Below are positions 1 to 8,633 of a stretch of 43,651 bases of DNA, piece after piece. The position numbers and the translations under genes are program-made. The DNA is taken from assembly GCA_020847395.1 (NCBI GenBank), contig JADLCD010000113.1, positions 1-43,651 of the forward strand. The letters run 5' to 3'. A model generated the notes under the pieces. That model made no database searches. It was not told the origin of the DNA and was given only the letters and a program-made list of their open reading frames with translations. The number at the start of each line of letters is the position of its first letter. Position 1 is the stretch's first letter. Source of the stretch: Chitinophagaceae bacterium. Lineage in GTDB: Bacteria > Bacteroidota > Bacteroidia > Chitinophagales > Chitinophagaceae.

Positions 1-325
1 CGCTTGCATCAATCATCACAGAATCAAAACCTGCGTCAAGGCAAGCGGCAACCAATTCATAAGAATCGCCGTGATCAAGATGTATCCAGCCTTCCACGTC
101 AAAATAATTTAATGCAGCCTCGGCAAGCGACCTGGCCACAGGCAATCCCATGTATTCAACAGAACTCCGTGTAAGCTGCAATATAAGCGGCCTTTTTGTA
201 ATGCTGGCAGCTTTTAAAACACCCTGCAGTGTTTCAAAGTTATAAAAGTTAGTTGCCAGCAATGCTTCTTTAGCTTGCTGTAACTGCTTCCATTTATTTT
301 TTAGTATTGTACTGCTACTCCCCAT
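1..325 (-). CDS. Class II (zinc) ketose-bisphosphate aldolase, KbaY/GatY type, C-terminus cut by window edge
   Basis: Only the first 108 codons are present; the gene continues beyond base 1. The translation begins MGSSSTILKNKW and includes an N-terminal helix, the stretch ATNFYNFETLQGVLKAA typical of class II fructose/tagatose-bisphosphate aldolases, and HLDHG around residue 83, whose Asp/His belong to the zinc and catalytic site of this family. The expected reaction is retro-aldol cleavage of tagatose-1,6-bisphosphate (or fructose-1,6-bisphosphate) to dihydroxyacetone phosphate and glyceraldehyde-3-phosphate in the cytoplasm. The ATG at 325-323 overlaps the end of the upstream kinase gene by 11 bases, so translation is probably coupled. 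With a PfkB kinase and an AgaS-like isomerase upstream, tagatose-1,6-bisphosphate is the likelier substrate; that choice is inference from context. Confidence 0.85.
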   Translation of the reverse strand, partial: MGSSSTILKNKWKQLQQAKEALLATNFYNFETLQGVLKAASITKRPLILQLTRSSVEYMGLPVARSLAEAALNYFDVEGWIHLDHGDSYELVAACLDAGFDSVMIDAS

Positions 326-1274
326 AACCAAATTTTTCCCTGGCGGTTTTTAATAGTTGATGGTAACTTTTGAAAGCACCTGTTCCTCCCGCCGCGGTGG
401 TTGAAATGGCGCCGATAAGATTAGCAAAGACCTGGCATTTTTCTATTTCATCCCCACAAAGAAATTTGAATATAAAACCTGCATTAAAACTATCGCCTGC
501 ACCTATTGCGTCCACTACCTGCTTATTAAGAAAAGGCATGCCTTCAATGATTCTTTTTTTATGTAACAGAACAGAACCTTTATACCCTTTTTTTACTACA
601 ATCACATTTCCATAATCACCTATAACTGATAAAGCTGCTTCAACAGATTTCTCTTTTGTTAAGTTGATTAATTCTGCCTCGTTAGGCATAAATATGTCTA
701 CATCAGGTAATATCTTTTTATAATCAAACAACCACCTTTCTGTAGGATCCCATTGCACATCAAGCGACGTAGTGAGACCAGCCTGTTTTGCTCTTCTTAG
801 TAATACATCAAGTTTATCTTCAAAGCCAGGTTGAAGAAAATAGGAAGAAAAATGAAGATGCTTACCCATGCTTAACATTTCTTCGGTAATATCTTCGGCT
901 TTTAAAGTGGACATAGCTCCCTGGAATGTTATATTAGCGCGGTCGTCATCAAAATTAAGAACTATCGTGGCCCCGGTTTGATCCTCATCAGAGGTGTATA
1001 ACATGGAAATATCTACCCCATTTTCCGAAAGGTTTTTTTTACAAAAATTTCCGAAAATATCGTTCCCGGCTTTCCCAATAAATGAAACTTTTAGACCTAA
1101 TATGCTAAGGTTGTTTGCAAAAATTGCAGCGGAACTTCCCAATGTTAAAGTCATATCGCCGGCAAATTTTTCTTTTCCTATCTCCGGGAAAGATTGAACC
1201 TTGTTCATAATCAAATCAACATTGATTTCGCCAACTACAATAACATCAAATTTTTTTTCTTTGATTTGTTTCAT
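315..1274 (-). CDS. PfkB-family sugar kinase (probable tagatose-6-phosphate kinase)
   Basis: A 319-residue cytoplasmic ribokinase-fold kinase, normal length for the PfkB family. The N-terminal PfkB strand (VIVVGEINVDLI, about residues 11-22), a Gly-rich substrate region (TLGSSAAIFANNL, 44-56) and the C-terminal signature DAIGAGDSFNAGF (255-267, catalytic Asp261 in GAGD) are all present. The family phosphorylates sugars or sugar phosphates with ATP. Because it lies between an AgaS-type isomerase (65 bases upstream) and a class II aldolase (11-base overlap downstream), the most economical assignment is tagatose-6-phosphate to tagatose-1,6-bisphosphate in GalNAc or galactitol breakdown. Sequence alone does not exclude a fructokinase or 2-keto-3-deoxygluconate kinase role. 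Confidence 0.85.
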   Translation of the reverse strand: MKQIKEKKFDVIVVGEINVDLIMNKVQSFPEIGKEKFAGDMTLTLGSSAAIFANNLSILGLKVSFIGKAGNDIFGNFCKKNLSENGVDISMLYTSDEDQTGATIVLNFDDDRANITFQGAMSTLKAEDITEEMLSMGKHLHFSSYFLQPGFEDKLDVLLRRAKQAGLTTSLDVQWDPTERWLFDYKKILPDVDIFMPNEAELINLTKEKSVEAALSVIGDYGNVIVVKKGYKGSVLLHKKRIIEGMPFLNKQVVDAIGAGDSFNAGFIFKFLCGDEIEKCQVFANLIGAISTTAAGGTGAFKSYHQLLKTAREKFGYGE

Positions 1275-1339
1275 TGTATTAAGTGCTCAATTAATTCTGC
1301 ATTCACCTGCGCCTCTCAGGAGATTATTAAATTGATAAG

Positions 1340-2506
1340 TTAATACGGATAAATTATCACTCCCTGAACAGTCCTGTGTATCCCTCCGTTTTGAGAAGGA
1401 GAGTCAGGAACTAATCCAAGAGCAATCGATTTATATAAACCAATCACCTGGGCGGGTATAACACAGCATACTGAGAAAAAATCATCAGGAATTTTAGCAA
1501 AACCATCGTTCAAATCAATCATTAAATCGAGCCCTGCATCTTTCAATTCATGTAATCCCTGGCCAATGCCAATGGTAAACATAAAATCTTCTGTTTCCTT
1601 TATTGATCTTACAAGATCAAGCTCATATTTGAAAACATAAGGGTCGTTTGAAAAAAAATAAACAAGTAATGTAGAAGCGTCTATCACTGCGCGGGGGCCA
1701 TGCCGAAATCCCAAAAAGGAATCATATTGACAGATAATTTGGCCATCAGTCATTTCTAATATTTTTAAATGAGCCTCTTTTGCAGCACCCTTCAGCGCGC
1801 CGGATCCTAAAAACACCACTCTTTTAAAATCACGATCTGCAAGTTTTCTAAATACAGGATTAAAATTTTTAAAAATTGTTTCACAAAATTTAGATAGTCG
1901 TAAAATTATTTGTTCATTTTTACAAATGTTTTTTATATCTGATATTAATAATCCTACAAGGGTCATAGATGTAAATGAACCCGTCATAGCAAGCGCCTGG
2001 TCATTTGCCTTTTCAGGCAAAATGAATACATAGGTATTGGTAAACGACTTTGCTTTTTTTACTAAATCGCCTTCCCTGTTACAAGTAATAATCAGATGGT
2101 ACACTGTATCCTGAAATTTTTCTGCCAGTTCAAAAGTGGCAATACTTTCCGGACTATTGCCTGAACGGGCAAAGGATATTAGTAAGGTAGGTGTTTTTCT
2201 ATCAAAGTACCCCGCCGGATGCGTAACCAAATCTGTTGTAGGGATTGCTTTTGTTAGTTTTCCGGTATTTGTATAAAATGTTTGAGCAAGTATTTCTCCA
2301 ATAAATGCGGAGGAACCGGCACCTGTTAATATGATTTGCAGATCCTTAATTTTCCAAAGAATATTTAGAAAATCAGTAATCTCTTTTTCTTTATCTAAGA
2401 TGGCAGCATATACTTCCTGCCACAATGCAGATTGACCGCTTATTTCTTTAACGATAAATTTTCGTTTCTCTGCTTCAACATTTTCTAATTCTAATAATTC
2501 GATCAT
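1340..2506 (-). CDS. agaS: AgaS-type double-SIS sugar isomerase/deaminase
   Basis: A 388-residue cytoplasmic protein with two SIS (sugar isomerase) domains, roughly residues 45-190 and 215-375. Visible landmarks are TGAGSSAFIGE (61-71) and SFARSGNSPESIATFE (111-126), the phosphosugar-binding Ser/Thr-rich loops of the first SIS domain, and a conserved C-terminal tail GGIHRTVQGVIIYP. Length and tail fit AgaS, which converts galactosamine-6-phosphate to tagatose-6-phosphate plus ammonia, rather than GlmS, which has an extra glutaminase domain. The kinase and aldolase immediately downstream are the next two steps of that pathway. The EamA transporter gene lies 71 bases upstream, so the four genes look like one transcript. 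No NagA-type deacetylase is seen in the window. Confidence 0.85.
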   Translation of the reverse strand: MIELLELENVEAEKRKFIVKEISGQSALWQEVYAAILDKEKEITDFLNILWKIKDLQIILTGAGSSAFIGEILAQTFYTNTGKLTKAIPTTDLVTHPAGYFDRKTPTLLISFARSGNSPESIATFELAEKFQDTVYHLIITCNREGDLVKKAKSFTNTYVFILPEKANDQALAMTGSFTSMTLVGLLISDIKNICKNEQIILRLSKFCETIFKNFNPVFRKLADRDFKRVVFLGSGALKGAAKEAHLKILEMTDGQIICQYDSFLGFRHGPRAVIDASTLLVYFFSNDPYVFKYELDLVRSIKETEDFMFTIGIGQGLHELKDAGLDLMIDLNDGFAKIPDDFFSVCCVIPAQVIGLYKSIALGLVPDSPSQNGGIHRTVQGVIIYPY

Positions 2507-2577
2507 TAAATTTCGTTTTATTAAATATTAAGATGTATTACATACTATTTTATAGCATCACTTGATCATTGTTAACC

Positions 2578-3441
2578 CTATTGTGTTAATAAAAATATAG
2601 CCAGCAGAGCCAGCAACATTCCAATGAAAACGAGTAAGTGAGGCACTATTCCATATACTATTAATGATATGGCTATTGTTATTACCGGCGCCCCGGTATT
2701 TATTAAAGGGCTTACAATAATAGCTTTCCCATAGCGAAAAGCATAAACGATCAGCAGCGCCCCAATAGAGTTTAGTAACTGAATTCCGGCCGCCATAAAT
2801 AATCCCTTAGTCCCCCAATTTATCGGCGCGGAAAAATCTGTTAAAAAAATTGCTACCGGTATCAGGCTAACACTTACCAGGGTCATATAGAAAAAGATGC
2901 TTTCAGCCTTCATGTGGTTATTAGCTACCTTGATATAGTATGCCTGAACTCCCCAGGCAAGAAAAACTGCCAGTGCAAGCAATATCCAAAGAGATCCATA
3001 TTTCTCTGCATTTTCCGGCTGCTGGTAAGAGAGTAAGGGAATGGCAAACAATGCGATTATAATGCCCACCAAAGCTTTAGGCTTAATCTTTTCTTTTAAA
3101 AGAAAGAAAGAAAGAAATACAGTGACCAATGGAGACAATGAAACAAAAGGAAAAATCAAATATGCCGGTCCATGTTTCAATGCCTGGAAAAGCACTAACT
3201 GCCCCGCCGAACCAGAAAGGCCTATTATAAATCCATATAAAATAGATCTTTTATCTTTTTCAGGTTTCCAGTTAATTATTTTCAGTGCAATTATAGCAGG
3301 CACTAATAATGTAATTGCCCAAATCACATACCCTATAGTAGGTGGAATACCCGCCTTTACAGACGTTTCACTCAAAGCCCCCCAGACTCCCCAGAACAGC
3401 GTTACAATAAGCGCATACCAAAACCAGGATTTGTGTTTCAT
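2578..3441 (-). CDS. EamA/DMT-superfamily permease, probable sugar or amino-sugar transporter
   Basis: A 287-residue integral inner-membrane protein with about ten hydrophobic helices arranged as two repeated EamA halves (about residues 5-135 and 150-286). The first half ends in SPLVTVFLSFFLLKEKIKPKAL, the usual EamA helix-4/5 pattern with the LLKEKI motif; the second half has the matching GAPVITIAISLIVYG. The start is the ATG at 3441, followed by a charged MKHKSWFWY leader. It is first in the minus-strand cluster with agaS, the PfkB kinase and the aldolase, so import of GalNAc, galactosamine or a related sugar is a reasonable inference; the family itself covers very diverse substrates. Confidence 0.8.
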   Translation of the reverse strand: MKHKSWFWYALIVTLFWGVWGALSETSVKAGIPPTIGYVIWAITLLVPAIIALKIINWKPEKDKRSILYGFIIGLSGSAGQLVLFQALKHGPAYLIFPFVSLSPLVTVFLSFFLLKEKIKPKALVGIIIALFAIPLLSYQQPENAEKYGSLWILLALAVFLAWGVQAYYIKVANNHMKAESIFFYMTLVSVSLIPVAIFLTDFSAPINWGTKGLFMAAGIQLLNSIGALLIVYAFRYGKAIIVSPLINTGAPVITIAISLIVYGIVPHLLVFIGMLLALLAIFLLTQ

Positions 3442-3503
3442 AACTAATTGCTAACAAAAATATATAAAAAGAAAGATTTTAAAAATTTTTTTATAAATAA
3501 ATA

Positions 3504-3511
3504 TATATTTG
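3504..3511 (+). promoter_or_regulatory. Possible -7 element upstream of the fucosidase operon
   Basis: TATATTTG matches the Bacteroidota TAnnTTTG -7 consensus exactly and lies about 100 bases before the fucosidase ATG. No clear TTG was found 17-23 bases upstream and the surrounding DNA is extremely AT-rich, so this is tentative. Confidence 0.35.
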
Positions 3512-3610
3512 GAAAGGGAATAAAGTTATTTATTATTGTAATTAACAGCTTTTAGGTAATTTTTTCTTTCAAATTTTAATAAAATTGAAAATCTCTTAAA
3601 AGAAAATAGG

Positions 3611-5002
3611 ATGAAATTTTTATTTCTTTTTATAACCATTTCGTTTTGCACTACTGCGAAAGTTTTATGCCAGGAGAGCTTTCAACCCACATGGGAATCT
3701 ATTGATCGCAGACCGGTGCCTGCATGGTTTACAGAAGCAAAGTTTGGAATATTTATTCACTGGGGCATTTACTCTGTGCCTGCATGGGCGCCTACAGGAG
3801 ATTCTATTCCGGTATATTCAAAATATGCTGAATGGTATTGGTATCGTAAAAATGAAAATAGTGTTGCCGGTCAATTATTCCGCAATCATCATAATAAAGT
3901 ATATGGAGAAAATTTTAAGTACCAGGATTTTGCCCGCGATTTTAAAGCTGAAAATTTTGTGCCGGGTGATTGGGCTGATATACTTGCAGCATCCGGCGCA
4001 AAATATATAGTGCTGACTTCTAAGCATCATGAAGGCTTTACCCTTTGGCCAAGTGCACAATCGTGGAATTGGAATAGTCTTGATGTGGGCCCTCATAAAG
4101 ATTTGGCAGGAGCGCTGAGTAAAGCCGTAAAAGCAAAGGGCCTACACATGGGATTTTATTATTCATTGTACGAATGGTATAATCCACTATATCATTCAAA
4201 CCTGCAGCAATACATTGACGAACACATGGTGCCGCAGATGAAAGACCTGGTAACAAGGTATGAGCCGGATATTTTATGGACGGATGGTGAATGGGAACAT
4301 ACCAGCAGCGATTGGAAAGCTCCTGAATTTTTGGCCTGGTTGTATAATGAATCGACTGTAAAAAAAAATATTGTTGTAAATGACAGATGGGGAAGCGATA
4401 CAAGAGGGAAACACGGCGGAATATATACAACAGAATATGACCTTGTTTTTAATGATAACGCTAAAACAAAAACGATAACTCACCCCTGGGAAGAATGCAG
4501 GGGAATTGGCGGATCGTTCGGATATAACAGGGCTGAACAACTTAAAGACTATACATCGTCGCAGGAATTGATTCATATACTCGTTCAAAAAGTGGCAAGA
4601 GGAGGAAACCTGTTACTGGATATTGGCCCTACTGCTGATGGAAGAATTCCTGTTATTATGCAGCAGCGGCTAAAAGATATTGGCGATTGGCTACAGGTAA
4701 ATGGTGAAGCTATTTATGAAACAAATGTTTGGAAAGATGCTCCGGCTATAACCAATGAAACCACCTTATTTTTTACACGAAAAGGAAAAGATTTATATGC
4801 AATTGCGACCCGTTTTCCTGATAAAGCCATTACCGTAACAAATATTAAAGCTCCTGGAAATATCAGCCTGCTGGATTATAGTGGGAAATTAAAAACGGGT
4901 TTTAAAAATAACAGGCTAACCATTCAGCCGCCAGCCTTTACTTCATCTGATAATGCATCAACCGGTGCATGGGTATTTAAAATTGAAAATGCTTTGAATT
5001 AA
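3611..5002 (+). CDS. GH29 alpha-L-fucosidase, exported
   Basis: 463 residues beginning with a signal peptide (MKFLFLFITISFCTTAKVLCQ), then the GH29 TIM barrel. Diagnostic motifs are WFTEAKFGIFIHWGIYSVPAW (about residues 39-59), YIVLTSKHHEGFTLWPS (132-148, catalytic-site His139-His140-Glu141), MGFYYSLYEWYNP (180-192) and DILWTDGEWE (220-229), where Asp225 aligns with the GH29 nucleophile. A C-terminal beta-sandwich follows from about residue 365. The enzyme should release terminal alpha-linked L-fucose in the periplasm or at the outer membrane. The ATG at 3611 follows a purine-rich stretch. It heads a plus-strand operon: the GH-A-like gene starts 10 bases after its stop. Family assignment is firm; the linkage preferred cannot be read from sequence. 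Confidence 0.93.
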   Translation: MKFLFLFITISFCTTAKVLCQESFQPTWESIDRRPVPAWFTEAKFGIFIHWGIYSVPAWAPTGDSIPVYSKYAEWYWYRKNENSVAGQLFRNHHNKVYGENFKYQDFARDFKAENFVPGDWADILAASGAKYIVLTSKHHEGFTLWPSAQSWNWNSLDVGPHKDLAGALSKAVKAKGLHMGFYYSLYEWYNPLYHSNLQQYIDEHMVPQMKDLVTRYEPDILWTDGEWEHTSSDWKAPEFLAWLYNESTVKKNIVVNDRWGSDTRGKHGGIYTTEYDLVFNDNAKTKTITHPWEECRGIGGSFGYNRAEQLKDYTSSQELIHILVQKVARGGNLLLDIGPTADGRIPVIMQQRLKDIGDWLQVNGEAIYETNVWKDAPAITNETTLFFTRKGKDLYAIATRFPDKAITVTNIKAPGNISLLDYSGKLKTGFKNNRLTIQPPAFTSSDNASTGAWVFKIENALN

Positions 5003-5012
5003 AAAGATAACA

Positions 5013-6446
5013 ATGAAAAAAAACAGATTCCTTTTGTGTTTGCTTTTTGTACTATTCGTTATTCAAAAAAATTACGGGCAGGCAGCAAATAAAAATATAC
5101 CTATCCTGCAAAGGATTGCCTGGAAAGCCAACCCCAATCCACCAATAAAAAGTGTGCTCCGTATTAATAAAGTCAACCCTCTTTATTTCGCAGATACAAG
5201 CGGTAATGCCATTTATCTTACCGGGTCTCATACCTGGTCAAATGTGCTTGATATGACCGGGCCAAGCGGCCACCAGGATGCGGGCAAAGACAGCTTCCTG
5301 GATTGGATTGCAGGCTATGGCCACAACTTTACCCGGCTTTGGGCATTTGAAAACGATGGCTTTATTTTTACAGATATTCAGCCGGAAACTTATGTTCGTA
5401 CCGGCCCGGGATTGACGAAGGATGGAAAGCTAAAATATGATCTCACACAGTTTAACCAGCAATACTTTGACAGGCTCCGCTCAAAAGTAAGTGCAGCAAA
5501 AGACCGGGGCATTTATGTATCCATTGTATTTTTTGGCCATTCGGGCAATTTGCAGGGACCTACTTATTTTAAAAAAGAAAACAATATCAATGGTATTGAT
5601 GGCGATCCCGATAATGATGGATATGCCATTGAAACAAGGCAACTGAAACTGCCTGCAGTAACCGCCATCCAGGATGCATATATAAAAAAGATAATTGAAA
5701 CAGTGAATGATTTTGATAATGTGCTTTATGAAATAGCCTGTGAAAGCGACCTTACCACCACAGCATGGCAGTATCATTTTATTAACCTGGTAAGAGTATA
5801 TGAATCAACACTTCCCAAACAACATTTGATTGGAATGAGTTCTGATGGAGGATATGGCCCCGGCGATGATACTAAACGACTTTTTGAAAGTGCTGCCGAC
5901 TGGATCGCCCCGGGATGGGACAGTGACAAAACATCTTCTTACATGAACAACCCTCCTGCTGCAACGGGCAAAAAAATCATTATGGTAGATACTGACCACC
6001 TGTGGGGAGTGGGCGGAGATAGTAAGTGGGTTTGGAAAACCTTTACCAGGGGGCAGCATCCGAGTTATATGGATCCTTATCTTGAATATGATCCAAGGTC
6101 AACACTTAAAGTAAGTGAAGGCCAGTTTGACAGTGCAAGAGTTGCGATGGGGCAAACGCTGAACCTGGCCCGCCGGCTTAATTTAGCCGCTATGCGTCCG
6201 CATGATGAGCTGTCTTCAACTTACTATTGCCTGGCAAACCCGGGAAAAGAGTATGTGCTGTATTTGCCGGAAGGCGGTGAAGTAACCCTTGATCTTACCA
6301 CCACAAAAGGAAAATTTAATGTGAGATGGATAACCCCGGTAGAAGGAAAAGTTATTAAGGCTAAAAAGGTTTCAGGTGGCAGTAAACTAATAATGCATGC
6401 TCCTTTTAACGGAGATGCAGTTTTACATCTTGTTTCAAAAAAATAA
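5013..6446 (+). CDS. Secreted GH-A-like TIM-barrel protein (DUF4038/apiosidase-like with C-terminal beta domain)
   Basis: 477 residues with a cleavable signal (MKKNRFLLCLLFVLFVIQKNYGQ). The region NPLYFADTSGNAIYLTGSHTW (55-75) resembles the start of DUF4038/apiosidase-like and related GH-A barrels, followed by FLDWIAGYGHNFTRLWAFE (95-113). DNVLYEIACESD (235-246) sits where these families have their acid/base Glu (YEI-NE in relatives, YEIACE here, Glu244). A C-terminal beta domain (about 395-477: EYVLYLPEGGEVTLDL, then GKFNVRWITPVEGKV) resembles the putative collagen-binding domain that often follows such barrels. It is probably a glycoside hydrolase, but the substrate is unknown and the exact family is uncertain. 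It lies 10 bases after the fucosidase stop, so the two are almost certainly co-transcribed. Confidence 0.65.
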   Translation: MKKNRFLLCLLFVLFVIQKNYGQAANKNIPILQRIAWKANPNPPIKSVLRINKVNPLYFADTSGNAIYLTGSHTWSNVLDMTGPSGHQDAGKDSFLDWIAGYGHNFTRLWAFENDGFIFTDIQPETYVRTGPGLTKDGKLKYDLTQFNQQYFDRLRSKVSAAKDRGIYVSIVFFGHSGNLQGPTYFKKENNINGIDGDPDNDGYAIETRQLKLPAVTAIQDAYIKKIIETVNDFDNVLYEIACESDLTTTAWQYHFINLVRVYESTLPKQHLIGMSSDGGYGPGDDTKRLFESAADWIAPGWDSDKTSSYMNNPPAATGKKIIMVDTDHLWGVGGDSKWVWKTFTRGQHPSYMDPYLEYDPRSTLKVSEGQFDSARVAMGQTLNLARRLNLAAMRPHDELSSTYYCLANPGKEYVLYLPEGGEVTLDLTTTKGKFNVRWITPVEGKVIKAKKVSGGSKLIMHAPFNGDAVLHLVSKK

Positions 6447-6485
6447 GACAGCATATACAGCTTCACATTTAAAAAAAATAACTCC

Positions 6486-7352
6486 ATGAAATTTTCATCT
6501 TTTAATCAAACAATATTTTCAGTGCTGTTATTAGCAGCTACCCTTACAGGTTGCAACGTAAATAAATCAACTGCACAAACTAAACCGGGAAATGAGAACG
6601 GCGGGCTTTTTGTAAAATGGGAAAAAAATATCCTCACCATATCGGGGCAAAATATGATGGATACAAAAATGAATATTTTGTACCTGGAAGCATTTTGTAA
6701 ACCAGGCTCCACGAACCAGGAATGGGATTCCACCACCATATCACATAAAACGGAACTACTTTCATCAGATGATAATGGCCGGCAGATAAAACTCAGAAGT
6801 ATGGTGCAACCCAATATTGAAGTGCTGCATGATATTAAAGCAGGCGTAGATGAGGTGGATTTCAATCTTGTAATTACTAATAAAGGAAATAAAGCGGAAA
6901 ATATAGACTGGTTTCAACCCTGTATTCGTGTGAACCAATTCACCAACCGTGAACAGGATGATTATATTTCAAGATGTTTCATCTTTACAAAAGATGGGTT
7001 AACAACATTAGACAAAACTAACAGAACGCATAATGGCTTCTATAAAGGTGGACAAACATGGGTTCCGCCGGGTATTAACCTGAAAGATGTAAACCCGAGG
7101 CCAATAAGCCCTGATATACCAGTAAACGGATTGATTGGGTGTTTTTCTGATGATAACAAATACCTGATGGCAACAGCATGGGATCATTACCAGGAATTGT
7201 TCCAGGGCATATTTGTTTGCATTCACAGCGATCCAAGAATCGGGGGATTAAAACCAGGAGAAGTGAAGCACCTTCATGGTAAAATATATTTTTTAAAAAA
7301 TGATCCGGCTGAATTATTAAAGCGGTATAAAAAAGATTTTCCGGGCATGTAA
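6486..7352 (+). CDS. Lipoprotein of unknown family, third gene of the fucosidase operon
   Basis: 288 residues. The N-terminus MKFSSFNQTIFSVLLLAATLTGCNVN is a textbook lipoprotein signal with lipobox LTGC (lipidated Cys23), so it should sit on a membrane facing the periplasm or the cell surface. The rest is predicted mostly beta strand: FNLVITNKGNKAENIDWFQPCIRV (about 125-148) suggests a beta-sandwich or galactose-mutarotase-like core, and the end carries GEVKHLHGKIYFLKNDPAELLKRYKKDFPG, reminiscent of the closing strand and helix of aldose-epimerase-like folds. I do not recognise the family. It starts 39 bases after the GH-A-like gene and ends 28 bases before a convergent gene. A role in processing or binding the same glycan is inferred only from the operon. 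Confidence 0.6.
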   Translation: MKFSSFNQTIFSVLLLAATLTGCNVNKSTAQTKPGNENGGLFVKWEKNILTISGQNMMDTKMNILYLEAFCKPGSTNQEWDSTTISHKTELLSSDDNGRQIKLRSMVQPNIEVLHDIKAGVDEVDFNLVITNKGNKAENIDWFQPCIRVNQFTNREQDDYISRCFIFTKDGLTTLDKTNRTHNGFYKGGQTWVPPGINLKDVNPRPISPDIPVNGLIGCFSDDNKYLMATAWDHYQELFQGIFVCIHSDPRIGGLKPGEVKHLHGKIYFLKNDPAELLKRYKKDFPGM

Positions 7353-7380
7353 AGCGAGATTAGAAAATGATGAAAGCCCA

Positions 7381-8484
7381 TTACTTTTTTATCACCATAC
7401 GGTATACCGGCCCCGCAACACCGGCAATATTTACTGCCCGGAATGCAAATTCATTTTTTTCTCCCTCAAGTTTTATTTCAAGCGGCGATGAAATATCATC
7501 CCATTTGCCGCCTGCTTCTCTCTGTGCCTGGTAGGTTAAAAAATTAGGTGTATCTGAATTAAGCTGAATACTGGCATGATTCTTTTCAATTGTAACCTGC
7601 GCCTGTATGGTATTGGGTGTCCATTCTATTACTGATTGATCATCTACCAGCTTCATAAATTTTGTATGATAGGCCCAGTGGGGTTTTCCATCCCACATCC
7701 AGGTATGGTTTTTAAAATAATCATCGTTGTACATAATAAGGATGCCGCGGTCATCAGTTGTATCAGTTTGTGGCGCTGTATATTTATCACTATATAATTC
7801 CCATTCAATATTTACATAGGTTCTTGCAAATGATTCTTTGTTATGATTAAACTCAGTATCCATATCCACCGGTGTTCTCTCCACTCCTTTTACCCTTACC
7901 ATATCAAAGCCTTTGTTTTTTAAATATTCAGCCCTCACTTCCAGCGCCGATAAAGGAATTCCATTTTTTTCAAAATGACTGTTGTACTTGGCATCGCATA
8001 AAAACCACTTGTGATAATCGTTTAACCAAATCTCATTTATCCCGTGATGATTTTGAATTCCATCCGTTCCGCCTGGTCCGGCACCAAGGCAACGGGTTAC
8101 ATAACCGTATGCATTCATCACTGCATTTTGCACCACCATAAAATGACCGCAATGAAAGCCACTGCCGTTCAAGGCATGGTCAAGTATACTTTCACAGGTT
8201 CCGTCATCAGGGTATGGCCCTTCATCGTTAATGGGTATATGTTTTCTTATCCAGTTTCTTAACAGTAATATTCTTTTAAACTCATCTGCTTCTCCATGAA
8301 ACACCGTATCCAATTGATATTTTTTACGCAGCGCTGAAAATTTAGGAGATGTTAGTTGCTCATACCCGATAAATATTTTCTGAGGATGGTATCCGGGATT
8401 TGTTACTAAAACATTTTTATACTGCCTGCTGCAGGAACAGGCGAGCAGCATACAACAAACTACAAGGCATTTAATGTAATTCAT
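7381..8484 (-). CDS. Transglutaminase-like (papain-fold) lipoprotein, copy 1
   Basis: 367 residues. The signal MNYIKCLVVCCMLLACSCS contains a lipobox LLAC (Cys16). A transglutaminase-core-like domain follows, with a complete Cys-His-Asp set: GFHCGHFMVV (Cys112), NHHGINEIWLN (His147), KWFLCDAKYN (Asp164). Upstream is FKRILLLRNWIRKHIP (69-84), the helix that normally precedes the catalytic Cys in this superfamily. The C-terminal third (about 285-367) looks like a beta-sandwich. Proteins of this fold act as peptidases, amidases or acyltransferases; no substrate is implied by sequence alone. A clear paralogue lies at 18002-19117 with the same motifs and the shared strings HFEKNGIPLSALE and FHGE-DEFKRILLLR. 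Both sit in the same glycan-degradation locus, suggesting action on a peptide or amide part of the target. Confidence 0.8.
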   Translation of the reverse strand: MNYIKCLVVCCMLLACSCSRQYKNVLVTNPGYHPQKIFIGYEQLTSPKFSALRKKYQLDTVFHGEADEFKRILLLRNWIRKHIPINDEGPYPDDGTCESILDHALNGSGFHCGHFMVVQNAVMNAYGYVTRCLGAGPGGTDGIQNHHGINEIWLNDYHKWFLCDAKYNSHFEKNGIPLSALEVRAEYLKNKGFDMVRVKGVERTPVDMDTEFNHNKESFARTYVNIEWELYSDKYTAPQTDTTDDRGILIMYNDDYFKNHTWMWDGKPHWAYHTKFMKLVDDQSVIEWTPNTIQAQVTIEKNHASIQLNSDTPNFLTYQAQREAGGKWDDISSPLEIKLEGEKNEFAFRAVNIAGVAGPVYRMVIKK

Positions 8485-8633
8485 ACTTTAAAAAATTTAT
8501 GGCAAACCTTAAATTAAGAACAGCAGCAGTTCTTTTGCTTAACGCATTCTGTTTTTTATTAAAGAAAACAGGTTATAAAATTCTACGGCTGGCAACGAAT
8601 TATATAAAAGTAAAATTATTCTTGACGGCTGTG

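Noticed and set aside
3041-3454. 137-residue plus-strand open frame
   Set aside because: Antisense to the EamA transporter gene; hydrophobic complement only.
4038-4588. Minus-strand open frames of 130 and 104 residues
   Set aside because: Antisense to the GH29 fucosidase gene, whose catalytic motifs are intact.
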